Made by a program: the position numbers and the translations under genes
Shown: in pieces, positions 36,127-44,543 of the stretch
Layout of the letters: each line of letters begins with the position of its first letter
Numbering within the stretch: the stretch's first letter is position 1
Source: Deinococcus cellulosilyticus NBRC 106333 = KACC 11606
Lineage (GTDB): Bacteria > Deinococcota > Deinococci > Deinococcales > Deinococcaceae
Assembly (NCBI RefSeq): GCF_007990775.1
Contig: NZ_BJXB01000009.1
Location: 1 to 64,000 of the forward strand
Length of the DNA stretch: 64,000 nt
Direction: 5' to 3'
Notes under the pieces: model-generated
What the model was told of the DNA's origin: nothing
The model's input: only the letters and a program-made list of their open reading frames with translations
Database searches by the model: none

Positions 36127-37680
36127 CTACAGCACTTTGGTTTCATCAATGCCCAGGCGCTGGAACAGAAATTGACTGCGCAATTTGGCTTCATCAATCA
36201 ACGAGCCCAGGTCGATCACTTCCAGGTAGATGCCTGCATCTTTGAAATACCCGAAGTACCGGAATTTTGCGAAGTCTGCCTGCAAAAGCCCGACATCTGC
36301 ATAGCGTTCCAGCAGGGTTCTGGCTTCTTCGGTGAAGTCGATGACGATGTACCCAAAGAACTGAGCCCCTTCGGCAGTACCGACCGTTTTGCCTGTGTGA
36401 GACTTGATTTTCCCCGCCTTGACTTTCTTGGCGTAGCCCCTGACCTGCTCCAGGGGGTCTTTTTTGGGGTGTCCGTACACGTACTGGTTTTTGCCTGGAC
36501 GTTTGAATTCAATGATCACCACCGATGGGGAGCGTTCACCCTGCCGGTAAGCATGGGGGTTGTCGAAATACTGTTCATCGAAAGCCAGGTACATGTCGGG
36601 CTCCAGCAAACTCTCCGAATCGGTGTGCTTGTTCGATGCAAGTTTCATGTCCGAAGCCAGGTAAGAGTGGTACATCAGCCGTTCGTCCAGCACCCAGAGG
36701 TTCTGAAAGTTCTGGTGGATGCTGTCCGAAGAGGTGTTCAGGGGATGGAAGATGCGGTGCACCGCTTCCTCCAACATGTATTTTTCTTCTTTGGACCACT
36801 CCAGTGATTTTTCCAGGTACTCCAGGATCATTTTTCTGTGCACCACGTAATCCACCAAATCCATCTGTTTAAGCACATCCAGTTGCTCCATCAAGGCATT
36901 GTGGCGGTCCCGCAACGCTTCCAAACTGACCCCTGGGCCATCCGGGCGGGCCTGGTACAACTCCTGAGATTCCCGGTGGATGTCCTCTTCGATCTTGATG
37001 CGGGCTGTGGTCAAAGCCAATTCAAAATCACTGGGCTTCGGATTCTGTGGCAAATTCAATTGTTCCAGCAGGGGACGGTACCTGGGGTTTTCCACCAGGG
37101 CTCGGTATTTTGCGCGCCGCCGGGGTTCTTGAAAGATGTAGTTCCTCAAGGCGTCTTGCTCTTCGGTTTTGATGGCGGTGATCACATCAGACAGGTGCAC
37201 TGCAGCACGGCTGCCCACATCTCCAAAAATGCGTTCAAGGGTGATCAGGGTTTCTTCGGGGTCTTCTGTGCCGTCAAACTCTGAACGCATGGGAATGTCA
37301 AAAGCGGTCCGTTCAGGTTTCACGTGACGGTCCAGGAAGTCCCCTGTCACGCAGGGCAGCAAGTAGAACTTTTCTTCCTTTCCGAGGCTGCCCTGCCTGG
37401 GGATTTTGGGCACGAAACTGGCCAGGTTTCGTCCCACCACTTCCCGACCATTGGCACACAGGTAGATTTTGTTGGTGTTTCCAGGGGCCCGTTTGGTGCG
37501 GACGTAACGGATGGTGAAGTTCTCCCCTCCGAGTTTCAGGTGATCCAACACCACCGAGGAGAGCATTTCATCTTTGAACATCCGGGTGATGTCCACTTCC
37601 TGCAGCCCCTGGCGGGTCAGGTCATGCAGCACAATGGAGGCTGCTTTCTCCGCTGAAAAGTAAATCAGGAAGTGTTGCAT
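36127..37680 (-). CDS. PD-(D/E)XK-like nuclease part of split GHKL-nuclease protein
   Basis: 517 residues. The first 70 continue the transducer-like fold of the ATPase gene upstream. The middle is helical. Near residues 355-392, EPDMYLAFDEQY and VVIIEFKRPGK give D...ExK, the core of a PD-(D/E)XK nuclease. The C-terminal 120 residues may complete the fold. It lies in the same frame as the GHKL gene, separated only by TAA ATC ATG, so the two were most likely one protein of about 711 residues. Candidate anti-phage effector; no named system recognised. Confidence 0.7.
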   Translation of the reverse strand: MQHFLIYFSAEKAASIVLHDLTRQGLQEVDITRMFKDEMLSSVVLDHLKLGGENFTIRYVRTKRAPGNTNKIYLCANGREVVGRNLASFVPKIPRQGSLGKEEKFYLLPCVTGDFLDRHVKPERTAFDIPMRSEFDGTEDPEETLITLERIFGDVGSRAAVHLSDVITAIKTEEQDALRNYIFQEPRRRAKYRALVENPRYRPLLEQLNLPQNPKPSDFELALTTARIKIEEDIHRESQELYQARPDGPGVSLEALRDRHNALMEQLDVLKQMDLVDYVVHRKMILEYLEKSLEWSKEEKYMLEEAVHRIFHPLNTSSDSIHQNFQNLWVLDERLMYHSYLASDMKLASNKHTDSESLLEPDMYLAFDEQYFDNPHAYRQGERSPSVVIIEFKRPGKNQYVYGHPKKDPLEQVRGYAKKVKAGKIKSHTGKTVGTAEGAQFFGYIVIDFTEEARTLLERYADVGLLQADFAKFRYFGYFKDAGIYLEVIDLGSLIDEAKLRSQFLFQRLGIDETKVL

Positions 37681-37683
37681 GAT

Positions 37684-38262
37684 TTACTTGGCGATGTGCT
37701 CACCGGACTTCCTGAGAAGTTCAACGTACTCTGCTTTTGGCTGCAACAACCGAACGGTGGTGTGTGTGTCCTGAGGTGGGATTTCTTCGATGTCTTCCCC
37801 AAAGATGTTTTGTTCGACATCGCAGCTGAAGGTGCGCTTCAAGTACACCTCGCGTTCATGGTCAAAAAAGCAGCTTTCAACCTGGATTTGTTCGAACACC
37901 TTCAGGTAGGTCAGGCGACCTATGCCTTTTCCACCCCGTTCTGCTTTGTGCATGGAAAAAATGGTGAAGAAAGACTGGTGGTTGGCTTCATTGAAACCGA
38001 TCCCGTTGTCGCGGACTTCGATGGCCTGAATGGGATGCACCACAGTTCGGCTGAGGTCCAGGTCCAGGGGTTCTTGTTGAATGTCCCTCTGAAGGGTGAT
38101 CAGGATGCTGCCCGAACCCGAGAGGTCCCCCAGGATGTTTTTGCGGTCTTCCAGGGCATGTATGGCGTTGGACACAGCTTCAAACAAAGGCTGAAACGGT
38201 TTGTTTTTGAAGTCCGACAGAGACTTCATGAAACCCTGAAGTTCAAAACCGAATCTGCTCAT
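37684..38262 (-). CDS. GHKL-type ATPase part of split GHKL-nuclease protein
   Basis: 192 residues from ATG 38262. Bergerat-fold motifs are visible: FEAVSNAIHA (N box), VRDNGIGF (G1) and ERGGKGIGRLTYLKVF (G2), as in MutL, Hsp90 and MORC ATPases. The sensor residues of histidine kinases are absent. The frame ends at TAA 37686-37684 and reopens 3 nt later as the nuclease gene. A nonsense mutation, or translational re-initiation at the ATG, are the two explanations. Two genes with no close partner, in an accessory region next to an AbiE-like remnant, suggest a defence role (inference). Confidence 0.72.
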   Translation of the reverse strand: MSRFGFELQGFMKSLSDFKNKPFQPLFEAVSNAIHALEDRKNILGDLSGSGSILITLQRDIQQEPLDLDLSRTVVHPIQAIEVRDNGIGFNEANHQSFFTIFSMHKAERGGKGIGRLTYLKVFEQIQVESCFFDHEREVYLKRTFSCDVEQNIFGEDIEEIPPQDTHTTVRLLQPKAEYVELLRKSGEHIAK

Positions 38263-38495
38263 ACCAGAACATCTTATCGGATTTGTGAGCAGGGCGTCAC
38301 ATTCTGGCCTGGGCAGAGGACCTCACAGGCCACGGCCACAAAAGCACCCCCAGTGACCAGCAGTGACAGCTTGAGCCGGTTTACCCCAAGAGAGGATGAA
38401 CACGACGAAAAAGGCCCAATGGGTGTGACCAGCAAACTTGAGGCACAAAAAAGAGGATGGAACGTCCTTCTTTCGGTATGGGCCAGACAGGCCTT

Positions 38496-39496
38496 TCACT
38501 TCCAGCCTGCCAGCACCTCCTTGCCCACCGTTTGAGCTGACCTCAGCACCCGGTGGGCCTCACGAAGGTTTTGGAGGGTGCTGGGACCCAGGTGCAGTCC
38601 CAGCACGGACTTCAGCACCTTGTGGTCCACCAACTCAGCCACCTGCTTCAGGATCTTTCCCACCTCGGACAGGTCCCCGGCCTGGGTGTCGGGACGGATG
38701 AACACCATCTCCCAGTGGAAACTCACCCGTTTGTTGAACAAATCTCCCAGGGGGACTTTTTCTGCGGTGTGCCGAACGGCCACGATCTTCCCCCGGGGCC
38801 GGATCAGGGTGACCATCTGCTGCCAGTACAGCCCTACATCCACCGCATTGAAAATGAAATCCACACTCGAATGAGGAATTTGCCTCAGCAGTTCCCCGGG
38901 GTGCACCACCAGGTCCGCTCCCATGTCCAGCGCCCAGTCGTGCGACACGTCCCGGGAGGCCGTGGCGATCACCCGCAGGCCCGCGTGTTTTGCCAGCTGG
39001 ATCACCATGCTCCCCACCCCTCCCGCACCGCCGATCACCAGGAGGGTCTTGCCCCGGTCCTGCTCCTGAACTTCCAGGCATTCAAAGAGCCCCTCCCACG
39101 CCGTGAGGGCCACCATCGGCAGGGCTGCCGCTTCCAGCCGCAAAAAGAACGGGGTTTCAGGGCCACCAGGCGGTGGTCGACCCGCTGGAACTGGCTGTAC
39201 GATCCAGGACGGTCGAACTCCCCAGCCCAGTACACTTCATCTCCCACCTGAAAGCCCGTCACCTGATCCCCCACGGCCACCACCACCCCCGAGCCGTCCC
39301 AGCCCAGAATGCGGGGTTCGGTGAGGGTCTGCCCGGTCAGGCCCCGGGTGACCCTGAGGTCCAGCGGGTTGATGGAGACGGCCCGCACCTCAATGAGCAG
39401 GTCCACCCCCGGCACGGTGGGCACGTCAAGAGAGCGTTCCGTCAGGCACTCAAGGCCGGTGATGGGCTGGTGGGCAGCAAAACCAAATGCTTTCAT
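38496..39496 (-). pseudogene. Zinc-independent MDR oxidoreductase, frameshifted
   Basis: From ATG 39496 the GroES-like domain of medium-chain dehydrogenases is clear (VRAVSINPLDLRVTRG, GWDGSGVVVAVGD). The frame breaks near 39140, after VALKPRS. The NAD(P)-binding half continues in another frame (RLEAAALPMVALTAWEGLFE, VIGGAGGVGSMVIQLAK) to 38496. One indel would restore about 335 residues of a ZADH/quinone oxidoreductase-like enzyme. Confidence 0.85.
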
Positions 39497-39526
39497 GACC
39501 GCTCCAGTGCAACAAAGAAAGGGGAC

Positions 39527-41005
39527 TCAGTGGCCACTGTGGTCCATGCCGGGCATGTCAGGCATGTCCTCCGAAGCAGCTGCAGGGGGAAGGGTGGGTG
39601 TGAGAGACGCAGGGAGCGCCTCACCTGCTGGATGCACCTGCAAGACGCCCATCATGCCCTCTTCTTCGTGCTCGGCAATGTGGCAGTGGAAGACCGTCTT
39701 GCCGGTGAAGCCCTCAAATTTCACGGCCACCTGCACTTTTGCTTTCGCAGGGACGTTCACGGTGTCCTTCCACACCGGAGGCACTTCCTGGCCGTTCACC
39801 GAGAGGACCTGCACCGGGAAGGTGTGCAGGTGGAAGGGGTGGTCCATTTCGGTCTGGTTCTCCACCTCCCAGATTTCGGTGGTGCCTTCAGAGACATGGA
39901 AATCCACCCGGTTCATGTCAAACGTGCGTCCGTTGATGAAGAATTTCACAGGCTGCATGGTTTCTTGCAGCACCACCTTGCGAATGGCTTCGTTGCCAGT
40001 CACCTTCAGGAATGGACGGGGCTGCAGGGCAGGTTGTGGCACGCTGGCTGAGACGCTCCCTTTCTTCCCCTGCAGGGTGAGGAGCACCTCTGGTGTGCTG
40101 GGTGTGTGACCCTGATGCCCCCCGTCCATCTCATGCACCCCCCGGTCGTAAGGGTGGTTTTCCAGCCGGAGGTCCTGCTGGTCTTGCACGGAAATCAGCA
40201 CATCGGCCCGCTCGCCGGGGGTGAGGAGGAGTTCTTTCACCTGCTCGGTTTTGGGCAGGTCGATCCCGTCCTTGGCGATGACGTGGAGAAAAGCTGAACC
40301 AGAGAGTTTCAGCAGGTCATAGCGGGCGTTTGAAGCGTTGATCAGGCGGAGCCTCACCCAGCTGCTTTCGGTCTTCAGGGTGGGGGAGGAGAGGCCGTTG
40401 ACCAGCAGTTTGCCTTCCCGGCCGTTCATGCGGGTGCCGTCACTGTCCTGTACTTCAACAGGGAGGTCTTTGAGCACCACGGTGTGGGTCTCCATCCCCT
40501 GGATGTGGCTGTCAAAGGTGGGGTCCTCGACGATCAAGGGTCCTGCGAGGCCCTGGAAGAGTTGTGTTCCGAGGTGCCCATGGGTGTGGGTGTGGTACCA
40601 GAAGGTGCCGTGCAGGCCTTGCGGAACAGTGAAGCTGTAGGTGTGGCTTTCTCCGGGCTGGACCTGCAGAAAGGGATCGTCCACCCCTGCCGGGAGGGTC
40701 AGGCCGTGCAGGTGCAGGTTGGTGGGTTCACGGAGGTCGTTTTTGAGGGTGAGGTTCACCTGTTCTCCGGCCTGCAGGGTGAGCTGGGGTCCGGGAAAAC
40801 TCTGGTTGAAGAGCTGTGCTTTCACCTCTTTGCCGTCCAGGGTGATGCTGGTTTCTGCGGCGGTGAGGGTGAAGGTGCTGCCTTTTTCTGTGCGGCTTGC
40901 TTGCACTTCAGCAGGGTTGTGGTACTCGGTCATGGGACTTCCTTTTGGAGCGCATGCGGTGAGCGCCACGGTCAGCAGGGTGAGGGAAGTGAGGGTTCGA
41001 ATCAT
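39527..41005 (-). CDS. CueO/CopA-type multicopper oxidase lipoprotein
   Basis: 492 residues. Signal peptide ends at lipobox LTAC, so lipid-anchored. Three cupredoxin domains with LHLHGLTLP, FWYHTHTHG, HPFHLHTFPV and HCHIAEHEEEGMMG copper motifs. A His-rich segment (GGHQGHTPS) and Met/His tail (MPDMPGMDHSGH) bind extra copper. It oxidises Cu(I) to Cu(II) outside the cytoplasm. SD AAGGAG precedes the ATG. A CsoR-type palindrome lies exactly in its promoter spacer, so it is copper-inducible. Confidence 0.92.
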   Translation of the reverse strand: MIRTLTSLTLLTVALTACAPKGSPMTEYHNPAEVQASRTEKGSTFTLTAAETSITLDGKEVKAQLFNQSFPGPQLTLQAGEQVNLTLKNDLREPTNLHLHGLTLPAGVDDPFLQVQPGESHTYSFTVPQGLHGTFWYHTHTHGHLGTQLFQGLAGPLIVEDPTFDSHIQGMETHTVVLKDLPVEVQDSDGTRMNGREGKLLVNGLSSPTLKTESSWVRLRLINASNARYDLLKLSGSAFLHVIAKDGIDLPKTEQVKELLLTPGERADVLISVQDQQDLRLENHPYDRGVHEMDGGHQGHTPSTPEVLLTLQGKKGSVSASVPQPALQPRPFLKVTGNEAIRKVVLQETMQPVKFFINGRTFDMNRVDFHVSEGTTEIWEVENQTEMDHPFHLHTFPVQVLSVNGQEVPPVWKDTVNVPAKAKVQVAVKFEGFTGKTVFHCHIAEHEEEGMMGVLQVHPAGEALPASLTPTLPPAAASEDMPDMPGMDHSGH

Positions 41006-41025
41006 CGGGAACTCCTTGTGTTTTC

Positions 41026-41054
41026 TTTATATCCCCCCGAGGGGGATAAGTCAA
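41026..41054 (-). promoter_or_regulatory. CueO-like oxidase promoter with CsoR-type box
   Basis: Minus-strand TTGACT (41054-41049), 17-nt spacer and TATAAA (41031-41026). The spacer holds ATCCCCC-CGA-GGGGGAT (41031-41047), the G-tract palindrome typical of CsoR operators. Repressor binding would block the promoter. Confidence 0.82.
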
Positions 41055-41152
41055 CATCCGATCTTCAAAAGAGACTTCAGTCACAGAGAAAGCGCCGTTT
41101 TTGTCCACATAATCGACTTCAGACCCGATGGTTGGCAATTCTGATTTTCGGT

Positions 41153-41169
41153 ATCCCCCCAAAGGGGTG
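41153..41169 (+). promoter_or_regulatory. Imperfect CsoR-type box
   Basis: ATCCCCC-CAA-AGGGGTG. The left half is exact and the right half has mismatches. It lies 70 nt before the hypothetical gene at 41239 and may control it divergently from the oxidase. Confidence 0.5.
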
Positions 41170-41238
41170 GAGAGAAACAGGGTGTTCGAGACCACAGGTG
41201 CCCCATGCCTGCCCGTGCAGGCCAAGGAAAGGAAAACC

Positions 41239-41643
41239 ATGACCAAATTGAACGTCGGCAGTTACGTCTCCAGCCTCAAAGCCCTCCCCGCCCAGGTCAG
41301 GGACCGCCAACTCTTCCTGGAACGCGCCCGCCTCCGGGACACCGTGCCTGAAGTGGCCGGCCTCGAACTCGTTGGACTCGGCGGCAGTTGCGGCAAACCC
41401 GCCTTCTTGCTGCCTTACGTGCTGAGGTGGAATAAGGAAAACACCCTCAAACTCGAAAAAATTGCTGAAGACTTTGGTTGCTTCGTGGAGTACGGGGCCT
41501 ACCCCCACCTGAAACTCCACGATGGGGGCCAGGAGGTTGCTGCCGTGCAGGACTGGAGTCAAGCCACGTTGGTGTTCGTGCGCCCCGGGTATGAACTGGG
41601 CGTCGAACTGCTCACCCGCCTGAATGAAGACCTGAAAGACTGA
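41239..41643 (+). CDS. Hypothetical protein
   Basis: 134 residues, soluble, no signal peptide. SD AAGGAAAGG before ATG 41239. A single Cys patch GLGGSCGKPAF near residue 47 and another Cys near 76 are notable in a copper context. No family recognised. Three nucleotides separate it from the next gene, so the two form an operon. Confidence 0.65.
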   Translation: MTKLNVGSYVSSLKALPAQVRDRQLFLERARLRDTVPEVAGLELVGLGGSCGKPAFLLPYVLRWNKENTLKLEKIAEDFGCFVEYGAYPHLKLHDGGQEVAAVQDWSQATLVFVRPGYELGVELLTRLNEDLKD

Positions 41644-41645
41644 TC

Positions 41646-42329
41646 ATGTTGCGTGTCCTTTCTCTGATGACCCTGGTGCTCGTGTCCTGCAGCACCACCC
41701 CTCCCGTGCAGGTTCCCCTGGACCGGGGGGTGTTCGCCAGCAGTGAACGTGCCCTGTACGAACTAAACCTCCACACCGGTGAAGCCACCCTGCAAGGCTT
41801 CTTTGATGTGGGTCCTGTGCAGGACATCGCCCTCCTGAAGGACACCGGGGAGCTTTACGGGGTCACCCTGAACGGACTGTACCGGATCGACCCCGGAACG
41901 GCAGAAACCGTGCGGGTGGATGTGGAAGGCTTCGTTCCCGTAAACAGCCTCACCCAGACCCTCTCCGGGGACCTGCTGGCCGCCAGAGGAAGAAATGTGT
42001 TCCGGATCAGTCTGGACCGCCTGGTGATGCAGAAAGTCACCACCCTGCAGACCCAGAAATCGGTGAGTGGCGACCTGATTCAGCACCAGGGGCGGATGCT
42101 CGTCACCCTGGGGGCACCGGAAGAGGACGACACCCTGGCGGTCATCCGACCGGGTGGCCAGGTGACAGAACTCGGCTCCACCGGTTTCCGGGACGTCTCC
42201 GGCCTCACCGAAGTGGAAGGTCAACTGTACGGGGTCACCCGCCTCGGGGAGTGGATTTCCCTGGATCCAGTGACCGGAAAAGGCCAGTGGATCCATGACG
42301 TGCCCTTCCCTGGATCCGGCTTGCAGTAA
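41646..42329 (+). CDS. Lipoprotein with beta-propeller-like repeats
   Basis: 227 residues. The signal peptide ends at lipobox LVSC (Cys 15). The mature part has several strand-turn repeats (ALYELNLHTGEATLQGF, LYGVTLNGLYRIDPGTAET, LYGVTRLGEWISLDPVTG) resembling propeller blades. Envelope-anchored; function unknown. Co-transcribed with the gene at 41239. Confidence 0.65.
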   Translation: MLRVLSLMTLVLVSCSTTPPVQVPLDRGVFASSERALYELNLHTGEATLQGFFDVGPVQDIALLKDTGELYGVTLNGLYRIDPGTAETVRVDVEGFVPVNSLTQTLSGDLLAARGRNVFRISLDRLVMQKVTTLQTQKSVSGDLIQHQGRMLVTLGAPEEDDTLAVIRPGGQVTELGSTGFRDVSGLTEVEGQLYGVTRLGEWISLDPVTGKGQWIHDVPFPGSGLQ

Positions 42330-42423
42330 CTTCACCCACCCCTGAATTCCAAAAAAGACCCACGCCAGACACCAACCGTTGCCTGGGAGGGCCAGCTGTT
42401 GCTGGCCCAGAAAAGGAAAAACC

Positions 42424-42867
42424 ATGAAATTGTCTCGTTTCCTCACGCCCGTACTTTCCCTGCTTTTCACTTCCTTTGCGGTTGCTGCACCTGTCCCACT
42501 GGTGTTTGATGTTCAGACCAGCCCGTTCACCCTGATTGATGTGGGCACACCCGGTCCCGGGGTGGGGGACACCACCGTTTTTGATGACCGTCTGTTCCAG
42601 GAAGGCAAAGAGGTGGGTTCGGGAAGTGGGTTTTGCACCATCACCCGCTTTGCGCCTGAGCAGGAGCACCCTTTTAAACTCTCTTGCACAGCAACGTATG
42701 TGCTGCCCGGGGGGACCGTGGCGGTGCAGGGCATCATGACCAACAGCCCCCTCAAGACCCTCACCGTGGTGGGCGGCAGTGGGACTTACCTGGGAGCCAC
42801 AGGCACCCTGGAGTTCCTGGAGCACGGGGACGGCACCGGTAAAGTCACCTTACACCTGCAGCCCTGA
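42424..42867 (+). CDS. Secreted allene-oxide-cyclase-like barrel protein
   Basis: 147 residues with signal peptide (cleavage near AVAAP). The mature domain contains FDDRLFQEGKEVGSGSGFCT and GGSGTYLGATGTLEF, the pattern of the allene oxide cyclase/dirigent barrel fold. Enzyme activity is not implied; bacterial members have unknown function. Two Cys (positions about 71 and 86) may form a disulfide. Confidence 0.65.
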   Translation: MKLSRFLTPVLSLLFTSFAVAAPVPLVFDVQTSPFTLIDVGTPGPGVGDTTVFDDRLFQEGKEVGSGSGFCTITRFAPEQEHPFKLSCTATYVLPGGTVAVQGIMTNSPLKTLTVVGGSGTYLGATGTLEFLEHGDGTGKVTLHLQP

Positions 42868-42905
42868 GGCTTCCCTTGACGTTCCCCCTGGGGTACCCTG
42901 TGGGC

Positions 42906-43625
42906 ATGTTTCGTCTGGACCTGCGGCCCCTCAGGCACCTCCTGGTCACCGTGGCTTTTCCGGTGCTGGTGTTGCAGCAGGATTTGTTCGGCACCGGCTG
43001 GGGGGTGCAGGACTTCGCCGGTCCCACGTTTGCCTTCATGATTTCTGCGCTCGTTCCCGCGCTGTACGTGCTGGGCATGCAACTGGGCAACCGTCAGGCC
43101 TCCCCGGTGTGGTTGCTGTTCACCCTGTCCACGCTGGTGAATGCCCTCAGCAGCTTCTGGTGGACCGACGGTTTGACGTTTGCCGTCAAGGACTCGAGTG
43201 GCAGTTTGTTCCTGGCCGTCAGCACCCTCACCTCCCTGCTTGTCGGCAAGCCCCTGTTTCGGTTCGTGGTGCGGGAGTACCTGTCGGTGGTTCCGCAGCT
43301 CACGGCCGACGACCTCACCCGATTGTTGCACGGTCCGGTGCGCACGCTGGTGCAGCAGAGCACGGTGGTGTTGTTCCTCAAAGGCCTCACGGTGGCTTCC
43401 GTGAACACCTACGTGAAATTCCACATGGTGAAGGGTTCGTTTGGCACCGAGGCCTTCAACCAGTCCCTGTCCCTGGCCGTTGCGGTGATGGTGCCCGTGG
43501 CGTACCTCGCCACCGTCACCGCGTACACCTTGATTTTTGTGTTGTGGAAACACAAATTGGGCCGTCACCTGACGTTTCCGTTCAGCCCTCAGGTGCTGCA
43601 TCAGGCCCTCTTGCACGTCCGTTGA
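42906..43625 (+). CDS. Integral membrane protein, VC0807-like
   Basis: 239 residues from ATG 42906, 12 nt after TACCCT (42894-42899), so leaderless. Six or seven membrane helices in an arrangement like VC0807-family proteins. No catalytic motif. It ends directly before a TTTAC-N6-TTCAC box of the next transcription unit. Confidence 0.6.
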   Translation: MFRLDLRPLRHLLVTVAFPVLVLQQDLFGTGWGVQDFAGPTFAFMISALVPALYVLGMQLGNRQASPVWLLFTLSTLVNALSSFWWTDGLTFAVKDSSGSLFLAVSTLTSLLVGKPLFRFVVREYLSVVPQLTADDLTRLLHGPVRTLVQQSTVVLFLKGLTVASVNTYVKFHMVKGSFGTEAFNQSLSLAVAVMVPVAYLATVTAYTLIFVLWKHKLGRHLTFPFSPQVLHQALLHVR

Positions 43626-43629
43626 CCCC

Positions 43630-43661
43630 TTTACGGTTTTTTCACACAAAACCCCTACTGT
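43630..43661 (+). promoter_or_regulatory. Tandem-repeat activator box and -10 (regulator 3)
   Basis: TTTACGGTTTTTTCAC (43630-43645): two 5-mers starting 11 bp apart. TACTGT (43656-43661) begins 15 bp after the second repeat. ATG 43669 is 13 nt further, so the mRNA is nearly leaderless. Box 1 of ten in this window. Confidence 0.78.
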
Positions 43662-43668
43662 GAAGGTC

Positions 43669-43803
43669 ATGCAAGACCCACACAAACCCAGCAGGCCGTG
43701 TTTCTCCCGGGCGGTGGAGGGGCCATTCACGGGGACGGTGGTGCCGGTGCCCCGGTCCGGCAAGCCCACAGGGCACCCCCTGACCGGCAGGGGGGAGGTG
43801 TGA
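43669..43803 (+). CDS. Leader peptide translationally coupled to regulator 3
   Basis: 44 codons starting at ATG 43669, directly after the activator box and -10. No signal peptide; Pro/Arg/Gly-rich. Its stop TGA (43801-43803) overlaps the regulator GTG (43800) as GTGA, and AGGGGGAGG lies inside its last codons. It therefore looks like a coupling device, or a small functional peptide. Compare the 22-codon leader at 62925. Confidence 0.5.
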   Translation: MQDPHKPSRPCFSRAVEGPFTGTVVPVPRSGKPTGHPLTGRGEV

Positions 43804-44489
43804 CCCTCCCGGGACCGTCGACCGTGCTGCTGGCGGCCAGACCCGACCAGATGGGGTTGCGGGGGGTGCTCGAGCAGGCGGGGCACCTGACCACCTGGGC
43901 AACTTGTTTCTCAGAGGCCCTGGACTTGTTTGAGCGGAACCGGCCGCAACTGGTGGTGGTGGATCAGGCCCTGCAGGCGGGCGGGGTGAGGCTGGTGGAA
44001 CAGGTACGCAAAGTCAGCAACACCCCGATCCTGGTGCTTTGCCCGACCACTGAGGTGAACGAGATTGTGGGAGGCTTGCGGGCCGGAGCGGACGATTGCG
44101 TGCCGAGGGGGGTGATGCCGGAAGAGTTGCTCGCCCGGGTGCGGGCGCACCTGCGGCGCCAGCGACCCCCGGTGGTGGGGGAGGTGCATTTCGGAGGGTG
44201 GGTGATGGATTTCGACGCCAGGGAAGTGCGCTGCCACGGCACCCGGGTGTCGTTCTCACCGAGGGAGTTCGATTTGCTTTCCCTGCTGGTGCGGCACGAA
44301 GGGAAAGTCTTCTCCCGGCCGGAACTTGAACGCAAATTCTGGCCGGAGAAACACTCCGAGAGCAACGTGGTGGACGTGTACGTGGGCTACCTGCGGCGCA
44401 AAATGCTCCAGCATGACCCCCACCCCTACATTCACACCCTGCGCAGCCGGGGTTACGTGCTGCGCTTGCCGCAAAGTCCAGGACATTAG
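43800..44489 (+). CDS. OmpR-family regulator, probable master of the TTTAC-N6-TTCAC regulon
   Basis: 229 residues from GTG 43800. The receiver keeps an Asp (VVVDQAL), but the acidic pocket is missing (LLAARPDQ) and the conserved Lys is replaced (CVPRGVMPE), so classical phosphorylation is doubtful. The C-terminal winged helix is intact (SPREFDLLSLLVRHEGKVFSR, VVDVYVGYLRRKM). Its own promoter carries the activator box found at nine other promoters between 44 and 63 kb, most of them copper genes, so positive autoregulation is likely. No kinase in the window. A longer frame from GTG 43698 is less likely. Confidence 0.82.
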   Translation: MTLPGPSTVLLAARPDQMGLRGVLEQAGHLTTWATCFSEALDLFERNRPQLVVVDQALQAGGVRLVEQVRKVSNTPILVLCPTTEVNEIVGGLRAGADDCVPRGVMPEELLARVRAHLRRQRPPVVGEVHFGGWVMDFDAREVRCHGTRVSFSPREFDLLSLLVRHEGKVFSRPELERKFWPEKHSESNVVDVYVGYLRRKMLQHDPHPYIHTLRSRGYVLRLPQSPGH

Positions 44490-44505
44490 GGGCCTTCAGC
44501 GGGCC

Positions 44506-44537
44506 TTCTCGGATCCTTCACACCCGGCGGGCACCAT
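44506..44537 (+). promoter_or_regulatory. Activator box (imperfect) of the C39-like gene
   Basis: TTCTCGGATCCTTCAC (44506-44521) with CACCAT (44532-44537) at the usual 15-bp offset, and ATG 44544 12 nt after. First repeat has two mismatches to TTTAC. Confidence 0.55.
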
Positions 44538-44543
44538 CGGAGC

